Notes: generated by a model not told the origin, from the sequence alone. Counted from the first letter of the stretch, positions 16,695-26,105 are shown. The stretch: DNA of 57,072 bases from JASFHF01 sp050123375 (GCA_050123375.1 JASFHF010000007.1:1-57072), one strand, 5' to 3'. Numbers and translations: made by a program.

Positions 16695-18245
16695 ATGGAT
16701 TTGCCCCAAAATATAGCAGCAGCATTAGAACATGTCAAAGCAGTTACCAGCAAAAGAGATGCTGAGATAATTCAGTCGCAGGAGATGAAACGTGCAGATC
16801 GTGAGTTGTTACTTAGAACTAATTGGCTGCAAGAGATTATGAAAGGGTGGTATATGTTGGTGCGCCCTGACATTGCTATTGGCGATTCAGCAGCATGGTA
16901 TGCAAATTTTTGGGATTTTTTAAGAGTTTATTTAAATGAAAGATTTGGTGATAATTATTGTCTTTCTGCAGAGTCTTCATTAGATCTTTATGTAAAAATT
17001 CCAACAATTCCTAAACGAGTTATTGTTATTGTGCCAAAAGGTGGCAGCAATCATTACAATTTGTTGCATGATACATCATTATTGATTTATGCTGATGAAA
17101 AAAATTTTCCTGAAACAAAAAGTCATGTTAACGGATTGCAAGTTATGCCGCTAGCGTTTTCTTTGTGTAAAGTTGCTCCATCGTATTTTAAAAAAAACCC
17201 TGAAAATGCAGAGATTGCTTTACGTTTAGTTAAAACTCCGGATGAACTTAGTAAAACAATAATTGAATATAATTTTAAACATGCAGCGAATCGATTGATT
17301 GGTGCTTATCAATTTTTAGGTAAAAATGATTTTGTTAATGTGATTAATCGTGATTTAAATGTTGTTGGTATTATAACTAAACCAGAAAATCCATTTGTGC
17401 AGCCAAAACCGTTTGTTTCTGGATCGCGTATTGATTCACCATATGCGGCACGTATCGAAATTTTGTGGCAAGAAGCTAGAGAGGATATTATTAAGATTTT
17501 TCCTCAGTCTTCAGGATTGTCTAAAAATATCAAAGAATATTTACATCAGGTTGATGAAATCTATAAAGATGATGCATATAATTCTTTATCGATTGAAGGA
17601 TATAAGGTTACTTCTGAATTGATTGAAAAAGTTAAAAATAATCAATGGAATCCTGATTTGATTTTAGATGATCAAGATACTAGAAATGCGCTTGCTGCAA
17701 AAGGATATTATGAGGCTTTTTTGAGTGTAAAGCAATCTGTGGAAAAGATTTTAAAAGGTGGTGATGCTGGCCAAATTCTGGCTCAAGATTTACAAGGTTG
17801 GTATCAAAAATTATTTTTACCAAGCGTGCAAGCAGGGATTATTTCAGCTGAACAGTTAATTGGTTATCGTAATGATCGAGTTCATATTCGTGGTTCGAGA
17901 CATGTGCCTCCGCCGAAAAATGCGGTAGTTGATTCTATGGAAAGTTTATTTAATTGCATTAAACATGAATCATCGGCGGCAGTTAGAGCAATATTAGGGC
18001 ATTATTTGTTTGTGTTTATTCATCCTTATATGGATGGCAATGGGCGTATGGCGCGTTTTTTGATGAATGTTATGTTTGCTTCTGGTGAATACTCATGGAC
18101 AGTTATCGAGAGTGTAAATAGAGAAACTTATATGAGTGCTTTGAAGGTTGCTGATGAAGATCGTGATTTGAACTTTTTTGCCAAATTTATTTTAAGTGAA
18201 ATGGAGAAGTGTAAGTTAAAATTGAAAATTGATTATGAAAAATAA
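16695..18245 (+). CDS. Fic-domain AMP-transferase with N-terminal AbiEi-like wHTH
   Basis: A 516-aa protein. The Fic core motif HPYMDGNGRMAR (443-454) is intact, predicting transfer of AMP or another nucleotide to protein hydroxyls. S297xxxE301G302 (SLSIEG) matches the auto-inhibitory alpha-inh motif placed before the Fic core, as in class II enzymes. Residues about 35-70 (LLRTNWLQEIMKGWYML) resemble the AbiEi-type winged helix that ends in a WY-L-RP segment. The start has GGAGAG 7 nt upstream. It overlaps the next gene by 11 bp. Target unknown; self-regulation or effector activity is inferred. Confidence 0.85.
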   Translation: MDLPQNIAAALEHVKAVTSKRDAEIIQSQEMKRADRELLLRTNWLQEIMKGWYMLVRPDIAIGDSAAWYANFWDFLRVYLNERFGDNYCLSAESSLDLYVKIPTIPKRVIVIVPKGGSNHYNLLHDTSLLIYADEKNFPETKSHVNGLQVMPLAFSLCKVAPSYFKKNPENAEIALRLVKTPDELSKTIIEYNFKHAANRLIGAYQFLGKNDFVNVINRDLNVVGIITKPENPFVQPKPFVSGSRIDSPYAARIEILWQEAREDIIKIFPQSSGLSKNIKEYLHQVDEIYKDDAYNSLSIEGYKVTSELIEKVKNNQWNPDLILDDQDTRNALAAKGYYEAFLSVKQSVEKILKGGDAGQILAQDLQGWYQKLFLPSVQAGIISAEQLIGYRNDRVHIRGSRHVPPPKNAVVDSMESLFNCIKHESSAAVRAILGHYLFVFIHPYMDGNGRMARFLMNVMFASGEYSWTVIESVNRETYMSALKVADEDRDLNFFAKFILSEMEKCKLKLKIDYEK

Positions 18246-19281
18246 CAAAAAAATAAAAGCGATTTCCTTAATTTCTGGTGGTTTAGATTCCTTGCTTGCT
18301 ACTAAAGTTATTTTGGAGCAGGGAATTCATGTAGAAGGTTTAAATTTTTATTCCGGATTTTTTGGAGTTGGCGGTCAAGTAGCTACACTTAGAAGCAAGC
18401 AAAATAAGCCTAATTACAATGATGCGCAGTGGATTGCTGATCAGCTTGGTATAAAGCTGCATGTTATTGATGTGGTTGAAGAATTTAAGCATGTGTTTTT
18501 AAATCCAAAGTATGGTTATGGGTCGCAGTTAAATCCATGTATTGATTGTAAGATTTTTATTGTGCAACAAGCTTTAGCGTGGATGAAAGAAAATGATTTT
18601 GATTTTATTATTTCTGGCGAAGTAATTGGTCAGCGGCCGATGTCGCAGCGGCGTGATGCGATGAATGTGATAAAACGTGATTCGGGGGCGGAAGATCTAT
18701 TATTGCGGCCGTTATGTGCTAAACATTTTCCAGAAACTATTCCGGAAAAAAAAGGTTGGGTTGATCGCGATAAATTATTAAATTTTGTTGGGCGAGATCG
18801 CACACCGCATATTGCGCTAGCAAAAAAATATGGTTTTAAAAATTTCCCGCAACCAGCAGGCGGATGTTTGTTAACTGAAGCAGGTTTTGCGGCGCGCGTT
18901 AAAGATATGTGGTGCAGTAAAGATAACAAGGATTATAATTTAGATGAAATTAATTTGTTAAAAGTAGGTCGGCATTTACGTCCGTGTTCGCATTTTAAAT
19001 TAATTATCGGCCGTTTCGACGCGGAAAATAAATTTTTAGAAAAATATCAGGATAAATATATTTCTTTACATTGCGTTGATCGCTCTAGCCCTTTAGTTTT
19101 AGTTGATGGTGAAGTTAGCCAAGATGATTTAAATTTAGCGGTACGCATTACTGCTAAATTTAGTAAACATAATGATGCAGAAGATATTTTAGTGCAGATT
19201 GATAATTTCCAAAAGCACACTTACCAAGTAAAAGTTAAACCATTAATTGCGCAAGAGATTTTGCCAGAATGGTATGTGTAA
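18235..19281 (+). CDS. PP-loop ATPase, ThiI/MnmA-like tRNA-modification protein
   Basis: A 348-aa protein with the ATP-pyrophosphatase loop SGGLDSLLA (about 14-22). CIDCK (CxxC) follows near residue 105, then RPMSQRRDAMNVI, a combination seen in ThiI-like/'tRNA methyltransferase-like' proteins outside the classical ThiI. The C-terminal third (about 230-348) contains GRHLRPCSHFKLIIGR, suggesting an NFACT-R-like domain. Adenylation of tRNA uridine with sulfur relay through Cys is the likely chemistry. ATG 18235 lies inside the end of fic. It converges with coaX with only 1 nt between the stop codons. Confidence 0.75.
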   Translation: MKNNKKIKAISLISGGLDSLLATKVILEQGIHVEGLNFYSGFFGVGGQVATLRSKQNKPNYNDAQWIADQLGIKLHVIDVVEEFKHVFLNPKYGYGSQLNPCIDCKIFIVQQALAWMKENDFDFIISGEVIGQRPMSQRRDAMNVIKRDSGAEDLLLRPLCAKHFPETIPEKKGWVDRDKLLNFVGRDRTPHIALAKKYGFKNFPQPAGGCLLTEAGFAARVKDMWCSKDNKDYNLDEINLLKVGRHLRPCSHFKLIIGRFDAENKFLEKYQDKYISLHCVDRSSPLVLVDGEVSQDDLNLAVRITAKFSKHNDAEDILVQIDNFQKHTYQVKVKPLIAQEILPEWYV

Positions 19282-19282
19282 A

Positions 19283-20053
19283 CTATGAGTTGTGTTTCAG
19301 TGCTGAATGTAATCCTTCTAAAACTAAATTCGGCATGATTTTGGTAAAGATTTTTTCGTCTGCAAACAAATGTGCAAAACCGCCGGTGCCGATTATTACT
19401 GGTTTGTTATTTGCAAACGCTTCACGTTGCATGCCGGAAATAATTTCACGCAAAGTTCCAAGGTGGCTGTAGTAGATTCCAGCTTGAATTGATTCTTTAG
19501 TTGTAGTGCCGATAAAGTGCTTTGGTTTGATGATTTCAACTGCACTTAATTTTGAAGTATTAGCTTCCAAAGAATTCATTGCCAAACGAATTCCTGGTAA
19601 AAAAGCTGCGCCTAAAAATTCTTTATTAACGGAAATCGCAGATAAAGTAGTTGCAGTACCAAAATCTGCAACAATAATATTTTGCTTTGGATAATGAGCG
19701 ACAGCGCCAATTGCAGTAGCTACCAAATCTGCACCGGTTTCATTAGGGCTTTTGGTTTTAATTTGAATACCGGTTTTTGCGCCCATCGCCAGGAAAAATG
19801 GGTTGATATCGAAATATTTTATGCATGCAGCGCGAAGAGAATAATCTAAAGATGGTACTACTGAGCAAATGGCAATTTGCTTAATATTGCTATTTTGAAT
19901 GCCATTTTCTTTTAATACGTTTCGCAAAAACACCCCGAGTTGGTCTGATGTTCCGCCCATTTTAGTTTCATAACGGAAATGTAGCGTTATTTTATCTTGT
20001 TCGAAAATTCCGCCAAGGATGTGCGTGTTGCCGACATCTAAACATAAAATCAT
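19283..20053 (-). CDS. coaX: Type III pantothenate kinase
   Basis: The 256-aa ASKHA-fold kinase performs the first step of coenzyme A synthesis. DVGNTHILGG (residues 6-15) is the phosphate-1 motif, the catalytic Asp lies in ETGADLVATAIGA, and FGTATTLSAI is the second phosphate motif. IIGTGGFAHLFA near the C-terminus binds the adenine side. Length is normal. It overlaps miaB by 4 nt (ATGA), so translation is probably coupled. Confidence 0.96.
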   Translation of the reverse strand: MILCLDVGNTHILGGIFEQDKITLHFRYETKMGGTSDQLGVFLRNVLKENGIQNSNIKQIAICSVVPSLDYSLRAACIKYFDINPFFLAMGAKTGIQIKTKSPNETGADLVATAIGAVAHYPKQNIIVADFGTATTLSAISVNKEFLGAAFLPGIRLAMNSLEANTSKLSAVEIIKPKHFIGTTTKESIQAGIYYSHLGTLREIISGMQREAFANNKPVIIGTGGFAHLFADEKIFTKIMPNLVLEGLHSALKHNS

Positions 20054-21330
20054 AGTATTTTCCCTCGCAATGAATTTGGTAAAACTTTGCAGATTTTAAC
20101 CTCAACAAATGTTCCAATCAATACCTTATCGCCAACAAAGTTTACCACACGATTATTTTGGGTTCTGCCGGTTAATTCGTTTGGGTCTTTTTTTGATAAG
20201 CCGGTTACTAAAATGCGTTGCGTAGTGTTTAACATAGCATGACTAATTTTATCGGCATTTTTTTGAATTTCTTGTTGTAAGATTTTAAGTCGTGATTTTT
20301 TGATTTGCAAAGAAACATTGTCGTTTAGTTCAGCAGCTTTAGTTCCAGGGCGTGGACTATACATGAAGCTAAATGAGTTATCGAAATTAACAGTTTTAAT
20401 TAATTGCATTGTTTGCGCAAAATCTTCTTCAGTTTCATTTGGAAAACCTACAATAAAATCGGAAGATATGCTGATATTTGGCCGCACATCGCGCAATTGA
20501 TTTATTTTGTCAATATAATCTTGTGCAGTGTAACCGCGCCGCATCGTGCGCAAAATTTTATTTGAGCCGCTTTGTACTGGCAGATGCAAATGATCAACAA
20601 TTTTATTTATTTCACCGAAAGTTTTAATTAATTCACTTGAGAGAAATTTTGGGTGAGATGTGGTGAAACGAATTTGTTTAATTTCATTGATTGCTGCAAT
20701 TTCATGTAGCAGCGGGATAAAATTTTTATAATTATTTACGTTTTGGCCGAGTAAATTTATTTCTTTGACGCCTTGGTTTGCAAGAGTTTTTATTTCATTA
20801 AGCACATCTTGCATTGGCCGGCTAATTTCGCGGCCGCGGGTAAATGGCACAATGCAGTAACTGCAAAAATTATTACATCCTTCCATGATAGTAACATATG
20901 CAGTTGGGCCATCTGCGTGCGGCGCAGATAAATTGTCAAATTTTTCGATTTGAGGGAAAGAAATATTGATAGACTTGCGCTGTTTTAGCATTTCTGGCAA
21001 ACAATGCAGAGTTTGCGGACCAAAAACCAAATCAACATAAGGTGCGCGTCTAAAAATGTTTTCACCTTCTTGTACTGCAACACAACCGCCAACACCAATA
21101 ATTAAATTTGGTTTTTTCTGTTTAATTAAATAATAACGGCCTAAATCTGAAAAAACTTTTTCTTGTGCTTTTTCACGCACTGAACAAGTATTTAATAAAA
21201 TTACATCAGCATTTTCGGGTGAGTCAACACGCATCATGCCGCATTTATCAGACAATAAATCAGCTAAACGCTGCGAATCATATTCATTCATCTGACAACC
21301 GTAGGTTTTGATAAAAAAGCTCATGTTCAT
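20050..21330 (-). CDS. miaB: tRNA-2-methylthio-N6-dimethylallyladenosine synthase MiaB
   Basis: The 426-aa radical-SAM methylthiotransferase modifies i6A37 in tRNAs reading UNN codons. The N-terminal UPF0004 domain has its three cluster cysteines in YGCQMNEYDS, LNTCSVRE and GGCVAVQ. The radical-SAM CxxxCxxC motif lies in GCNNFCSYCIVPFTRGREISR, and a C-terminal TRAM domain (about 360-426) includes TGRTQNNRVVNF. Two ATGs (21330, 21324) are possible, and no strong RBS is seen for either. Confidence 0.95.
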   Translation of the reverse strand: MNMSFFIKTYGCQMNEYDSQRLADLLSDKCGMMRVDSPENADVILLNTCSVREKAQEKVFSDLGRYYLIKQKKPNLIIGVGGCVAVQEGENIFRRAPYVDLVFGPQTLHCLPEMLKQRKSINISFPQIEKFDNLSAPHADGPTAYVTIMEGCNNFCSYCIVPFTRGREISRPMQDVLNEIKTLANQGVKEINLLGQNVNNYKNFIPLLHEIAAINEIKQIRFTTSHPKFLSSELIKTFGEINKIVDHLHLPVQSGSNKILRTMRRGYTAQDYIDKINQLRDVRPNISISSDFIVGFPNETEEDFAQTMQLIKTVNFDNSFSFMYSPRPGTKAAELNDNVSLQIKKSRLKILQQEIQKNADKISHAMLNTTQRILVTGLSKKDPNELTGRTQNNRVVNFVGDKVLIGTFVEVKICKVLPNSLRGKIL

Positions 21331-21362
21331 TTTATAATTCTAAATAAAAATTGGTCTGTTTA

Positions 21363-22619
21363 TTATTCCCAATCAACCGGTCGGCAAAATGTTTCTTTGA
21401 TAAACGGCAGCAATATAATGGCGCATATTATTAATAATGGCAAAATACTTAATGCTAAATGGTAATTCGTAATATCATAAATTCTGACATTATGTTTCAT
21501 GTTGCCCTGCCATAGAATGTCAAGAATAATTCCGACAACAGGCTGCAGTGTTGCGCACCAAACTGAATTTAGCATATTAGTAAATCCAATCGAAGTTGCA
21601 CTATAACGCGCTGGGTTGATTTCTTTCACAACAGCGAATGCTAAAATAAAACCGCTGGATAAAAAGCCAAAAGCAAATAATAATATTGCTAAAGTGTAAT
21701 TAGATAAATTTTGAATGTAAATTATGCTGGTTAATGTTATTAATCCGCCAATTGCGCCAATAACCATAGGTGGTTTACGTCGTGCTAAAAAATCAGATAA
21801 CCAGCCAAAAAATGGGCTTCCAAACATCCAGCCGAGAAAGACTGATGAAATAATGGTAGCAGCGATAGGCTTGCTAATATGATGAGCGTGCATTAAAAAA
21901 GGCACACCCCACAATCCGCCGAATATTGGAGTGGGTGCGTATAAAAATCCTGCATACAGCGCGGCTAGCCAGCTTTGTTTGCTGGTAAAGATGTATTTTA
22001 ATCCGGTTAAAACCGAAATTTTAGTATGGTGCTTTTGTGTTTGCGACTCTGGATTTTTCACAATTAGCCACATTAATATACTAATTGCTATTCCAATTAC
22101 AGCAAATATATTCGTGCTGGTTCTCCAGCCAAAATGATTAATCATAAGCGCTAAAGGTGATTCGCCGCTTACTGCGCCAAGCATGCCTATAGTGATGGTT
22201 AGGCCAGTAATTACTGCGAAGCGTTTTGGGGGAAACCAAAGAGAGGCAACATTAAAACTGCCGACTGCAGCAAATGATGATCCAAGGCCGATTAAAGCGC
22301 GTGAAAATATTGCTGCGCTGAATGAATGGGCGGTGGCAAAAATCACACAGCCAATGCCGCACATTGCTGCAGCTAAGGTCAGTAGCCAGCGCGCGCTAAA
22401 ACGGTCAAATAAGATTCCTACAGGAATTTGCATTATCATGTAAATGAGGAAGTAAATTGAAGCAAAGTTACTGATTGCAGTAGCATGTACTGAGAAAGAA
22501 CTCATTAAGTCATGCACCATCACACTTGGTGAGACTTGTAATAAAAAAATATAAAAGTAAAAGATCGCAGTTAGGCCCCAGACGATCCAGGGAAAAATTT
22601 TTGTAGTAGGTTTATTCAT
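21363..22619 (-). CDS. MFS transporter
   Basis: A 418-aa polytopic membrane protein with about 12 transmembrane segments. The major-facilitator loop 2-3 motif is recognisable as GILFDRFSARWLLT. NPES-Q near the central cytoplasmic loop separates the two six-helix halves, and SWLAALYAG starts the second half. Substrate cannot be read from the sequence; relatives in host-associated Gammaproteobacteria are often annotated as sugar-phosphate or organic-anion carriers. It lies upstream of miaB on the same strand with a 32-nt gap. Confidence 0.85.
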   Translation of the reverse strand: MNKPTTKIFPWIVWGLTAIFYFYIFLLQVSPSVMVHDLMSSFSVHATAISNFASIYFLIYMIMQIPVGILFDRFSARWLLTLAAAMCGIGCVIFATAHSFSAAIFSRALIGLGSSFAAVGSFNVASLWFPPKRFAVITGLTITIGMLGAVSGESPLALMINHFGWRTSTNIFAVIGIAISILMWLIVKNPESQTQKHHTKISVLTGLKYIFTSKQSWLAALYAGFLYAPTPIFGGLWGVPFLMHAHHISKPIAATIISSVFLGWMFGSPFFGWLSDFLARRKPPMVIGAIGGLITLTSIIYIQNLSNYTLAILLFAFGFLSSGFILAFAVVKEINPARYSATSIGFTNMLNSVWCATLQPVVGIILDILWQGNMKHNVRIYDITNYHLALSILPLLIICAIILLPFIKETFCRPVDWE

Positions 22620-22798
22620 GGCGGCCTATTATATTCATATTTTGGTCAATTTCCCAGATAGTTTATAACTCATTGATTTTTAAGGTAATTTATTAAAAAA
22701 TAAACTTCTGGCTTTTTGTTTCGAGTATCTAGTCTTTGCAATTTTCGCTGTTATAGCGGAAATTGCTAATGTGTACTATAAATATGCTCATTATTTGC

Positions 22799-22827
22799 TT
22801 GACTTAGGTGTTATAGCTCAATAAAAT
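22799..22827 (+). promoter_or_regulatory. Sigma-70 promoter of the str (rpsL) operon
   Basis: TTGACT (22799-22804), 17-nt spacer, TAAAAT (22822-22827). It gives a leader of about 165 nt before rpsL. It is the best promoter match in the 379-nt gap 22620-22998, which otherwise holds two hairpins and no gene. Confidence 0.65.
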
Positions 22828-22929
22828 GCAACCACACTAAAATGTGAGTTAAAAAATATATAGGGATGCTAAACCTATTTAAATAAAGTTATAGTGTTGT
22901 ATATCCCTTAAGTTATTGAATTAGTAGAA

Positions 22930-22966
22930 AAAAACCACTTTTTCATAAATGGTGAAGGTGGTTTTT
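22930..22966 (+). terminator. Hairpin with U-tract in rpsL leader (attenuator candidate)
   Basis: AAAAACCAC (22930-22938) pairs perfectly with GTGGTTTTT (22958-22966), forming a 9-bp stem around a 19-nt loop; the right arm is itself T-rich. It lies between the promoter and rpsL (32 nt before the start codon), so it would act as a leader attenuator or S7/S12 feedback structure rather than an operon end. Function is inferred. Confidence 0.45.
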
Positions 22967-22998
22967 GTTATATTTGCATTAAACAATTAGGTTAAATT

Positions 22999-23397
22999 AT
23001 GTCGACAATTAGTGCCTATGCAGTGGGAAAACAAAAGCGCAAAATGAAGCCGTTAAAGGTTAAAACTCCTGCGCTGATGAAATGTCCGCAAAAACGTGGA
23101 GTATGTACCCGTGTTTATACCACTACTCCGAAAAAACCAAATTCAGCATTGCGTAAAGTTGTACGTGTGCGCTTGACCAATGGTATGGAAGTAACTGCAT
23201 ATATTGGTGGTGAAGGTCATAATTTACAAGAACACTCAGTAGTGTTAATTCGCGGTGGTCGTGTTAAAGATTTACCTGGTGTGCGTTATCATGTTGTCAG
23301 AGGCAGTTTAGATACAGTTGGAGTTGCCAGCCGTAAACGGGGACGTTCAAAATATGGTACACGCCGTGTCAAAGGTGGAAAGAAAGAAGAGAAATAG
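22999..23397 (+). CDS. rpsL: 30S ribosomal protein S12
   Basis: At 132 aa it is slightly longer than the usual 123-124. The decoding-centre segments TTTPKKPNSALRKV and GGRVKDLPGVRYH are intact and wild-type for streptomycin sensitivity at the usual Lys and Pro positions. The N-terminus is unusual: the almost universal INQLVR is replaced by ISAYAVGKQKRK. A Lys/Glu tail (KGGKKEEK) extends the C-terminus. First gene of the str operon, 12 nt before rpsG. Confidence 0.97.
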   Translation: MSTISAYAVGKQKRKMKPLKVKTPALMKCPQKRGVCTRVYTTTPKKPNSALRKVVRVRLTNGMEVTAYIGGEGHNLQEHSVVLIRGGRVKDLPGVRYHVVRGSLDTVGVASRKRGRSKYGTRRVKGGKKEEK

Positions 23398-23409
23398 GAA
23401 AGATTAATA

Positions 23410-23958
23410 ATGTCTAGACGAAGAAGAGCTCCAAAGCGGGAAATTTTGCCAGACCCAAAATACAAAAGTGAGCTGATCGCAAAATTTGTTAACCATGTTA
23501 TGGTTAGTGGTAAAAAATCGGTGGCTGAAAAAATTGTTTATGGTGCACTAGGTGTTGCGACCCAAAAATTAAAAGATAAAGTTAAACCGGAAAAAGAAAA
23601 AGGCAGAGAAGGCGACGAGGGCGGCGAAGCTGGCGGCATTGGTGGCGCAGGTTCAATTGCACTAACCTTATTTGATCAGGCATTAGGTAATGTATGCCCA
23701 ACAGTTGAAGTTAGATCGCGTCGTGTTGGTGGTTCAACTTATCAAGTTCCGGTTGAAGTGCGTCCAACCAGAAGAATAGCTTTGGCAATGCGTTGGTTAG
23801 TTGATGCTGCGAAGAAAAGATCAGAAAAAACTATGGCGCAGCGTTTAGGCGGCGAAATAGTTGATGCTTATATGAAACGTGGCAGTGCGATCAAAAAACG
23901 TGAAGATACGCACAAAATGGCAATGGCAAACCAAGCGTTTGCCCATTATAGATGGTAA
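23410..23958 (+). CDS. rpsG: 30S ribosomal protein S7 with Gly/Glu-rich insertion
   Basis: A 182-aa protein that nucleates the 30S head and binds the 3' domain of 16S rRNA near the E site. Conserved parts are present (REILPDPKYKSELIAKF, VEVRSRRVGGSTYQVPVEV, ALAMRWLV, AFAHYRW). The protein ends right after AFAHYRW, the short S7 form. About 28 extra residues (about 55-83, KDKVKPEK...GGAGS) interrupt the loop where E. coli has AQRSGKSELE. The insert is highly charged then Gly-rich, and resembles a segment of S11 in this window. Confidence 0.96.
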   Translation: MSRRRRAPKREILPDPKYKSELIAKFVNHVMVSGKKSVAEKIVYGALGVATQKLKDKVKPEKEKGREGDEGGEAGGIGGAGSIALTLFDQALGNVCPTVEVRSRRVGGSTYQVPVEVRPTRRIALAMRWLVDAAKKRSEKTMAQRLGGEIVDAYMKRGSAIKKREDTHKMAMANQAFAHYRW

Positions 23959-23975
23959 TTTAGAAGGTAATAAGA

Positions 23976-26075
23976 ATGCCAAGAACAACCCCAATCGAAC
24001 AATACAGAAATATTGGCATTATAGCTCATATTGATGCTGGTAAGACTACTACGACTGAGCGTATTCTTTTTTATACTGGCATTTCTCATAAAATTGGCGA
24101 AGTACATGATGGCGCTGCTGTTATGGACTGGATGGAACAAGAACAAGAGCGTGGAATTACTATCACTTCTGCGGCCACAACTTGTTATTGGTCTGGTATG
24201 GCCCAACAATTCAAACAACATCGAATTAATATTATTGATACTCCCGGTCACGTTGATTTTACTATTGAAGTTGAGCGCTCTATGCGTGTGCTTGATTCTG
24301 CGGTAGTGGTTTTTTGTGCGGTTGGTGGAGTAGAGCCGCAATCTGAAACAGTATGGCGCCAAGCTGATCGTTACGGTGTACCGCGCATGGCCTTTGTAAA
24401 TAAAATGGATCGTGTTGGAGCTAATTTCTTACGTGTTGTTGATCAAATCAAAAATCGTTTAGGTGCAAATCCAGTACCACTGCAATTACCAATTGGTTCT
24501 GAAGAAGCTTTTGAAGGAGTAGTTGATTTAATTAAGATGAAAGGAATTTATTGGGATGATGCAACCCAAGGGATGAAGTTTGAGTTGCGTGATATTCCAT
24601 CTGATATGTTAGATGATTGCAAAAAATGGCGTGAACACTTAGTAGAATCAGCTGCAGAAGCAAACGAAGAATTAATGGAAAAATATCTTGAAGCTGGAGA
24701 GCTTCGCTGCGAAGATATTATAAAAGGTTTACGTATACGTACAATTGCAACAGAAATAGTCCCGGTATTGTGTGGTTCTGCCTTTAAAAATAAAGGTGTA
24801 CAAGCTATGCTGGATGCGGTAATTGAGTATCTGCCTTCGCCGATTGAAGTTCCGGCAATTACAGGAGAGGTTGAAGGTAAAGAAGAAAAAGAAAGCCGTA
24901 AAGCAGATGACAATGAACCATTTGCAGCATTAGCATTTAAGATTGCGACGGATCCATTTGTTGGTAATTTGACTTTCTTTAGAGTTTACTCTGGAGTGGT
25001 GAGCTCAGGCGATAGTATTTATAATCCTACTAGACATAAAAAAGAACGTATTGGTCGAATTGTGCAGATGCATTCTAATAGTCGTGAGGAAATTAAAGAA
25101 GTTCGTGCTGGTGATATCGCTGCGGCCGTTGGCCTTAAAGATGTTACCACAGGTGATACTTTATGTACGCAGGATCATCCAATCATCTTAGAAAGAATGG
25201 AATTTCCGGAACCAGTTATTCATGTGGCGGTTGAGCCAAAAACTAAACCTGATCAAGAAAAAATGTCAATTGCTTTGGGCAAGCTTGCAAAAGAAGATCC
25301 TTCTTTTAGAGTTCGTACTGACGAAGAATCTGGTCAAACTATTATTTCTGGTATGGGCGAATTGCATTTAGAAATTATTGTTGATCGTTTGCGTCGTGAA
25401 TTTAAAGTTGAGTCTAATGTTGGTAAACCACAAGTTGCATATCGCGAAACTATCAGATCAATGGTTGAGCAAGAAGGTAAATATATTCGCCAAAGCGGTG
25501 GTCGTGGTCAATATGGTCATGTTTGGTTGAAGATTGAACCGAATGAGCATGGTGCTGGATACGAATTTGTTAATGCAATTGTTGGTGGAATTATTCCAAA
25601 AGAATATATTCCCGCAGTTGATAAAGGCATCAAGGAGCAAATGGAAAATGGTGTAATTGCTGGTTATCCAGTGGTCGACGTAAAAGTCACTTTATATGAT
25701 GGTTCGTTCCATGATGTGGACTCGAGTGAGATGGCATTTAAGATTGCTGGTTCGATGGCGTTTAAAGAAGGTGCTAAAAAAGCTAATCCAGTATTATTAG
25801 AGCCCATCATGAAAATTGAAGCTGTTACGCCTGAAGAATATATGGGTGATGTGATGGGTGATATAAATCGTCGTCGTGGTATTGTGCAAGGTATGGAAGA
25901 TGTGCATATGGGTAAAGCAATTCGAGCTGAAGTTCCACTCGCCGAAATGTTTGGATATGCAACTGATTTACGATCCATGACTCAAGGACGCGCAACTTAT
26001 ACAATGGAATTTGCTAAATATGCTGAAGTACCAGTAAATGTAGCAAAAACTATTATTGAATCGAGGAATTCATAG
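23976..26075 (+). CDS. fusA: Elongation factor G
   Basis: The 699-aa translocase GTPase has G1 AHIDAGKTTTTERI, the switch segment RGITITSAATT, DTPGHVDF and NKMD. Domains II-V follow, with domain IV containing the QSGGRGQYGHV segment. Length is standard. A short charged stretch (GEVEGKEEKESRKADDNEP, about 300-318) lies at the G-domain/domain-II boundary as usual. It lies 17 nt after rpsG and 30 nt before tuf. Confidence 0.98.
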   Translation: MPRTTPIEQYRNIGIIAHIDAGKTTTTERILFYTGISHKIGEVHDGAAVMDWMEQEQERGITITSAATTCYWSGMAQQFKQHRINIIDTPGHVDFTIEVERSMRVLDSAVVVFCAVGGVEPQSETVWRQADRYGVPRMAFVNKMDRVGANFLRVVDQIKNRLGANPVPLQLPIGSEEAFEGVVDLIKMKGIYWDDATQGMKFELRDIPSDMLDDCKKWREHLVESAAEANEELMEKYLEAGELRCEDIIKGLRIRTIATEIVPVLCGSAFKNKGVQAMLDAVIEYLPSPIEVPAITGEVEGKEEKESRKADDNEPFAALAFKIATDPFVGNLTFFRVYSGVVSSGDSIYNPTRHKKERIGRIVQMHSNSREEIKEVRAGDIAAAVGLKDVTTGDTLCTQDHPIILERMEFPEPVIHVAVEPKTKPDQEKMSIALGKLAKEDPSFRVRTDEESGQTIISGMGELHLEIIVDRLRREFKVESNVGKPQVAYRETIRSMVEQEGKYIRQSGGRGQYGHVWLKIEPNEHGAGYEFVNAIVGGIIPKEYIPAVDKGIKEQMENGVIAGYPVVDVKVTLYDGSFHDVDSSEMAFKIAGSMAFKEGAKKANPVLLEPIMKIEAVTPEEYMGDVMGDINRRRGIVQGMEDVHMGKAIRAEVPLAEMFGYATDLRSMTQGRATYTMEFAKYAEVPVNVAKTIIESRNS

Positions 26076-26105
26076 GTTTAATTATAATTTCAAGGGGACA
26101 AAGTT

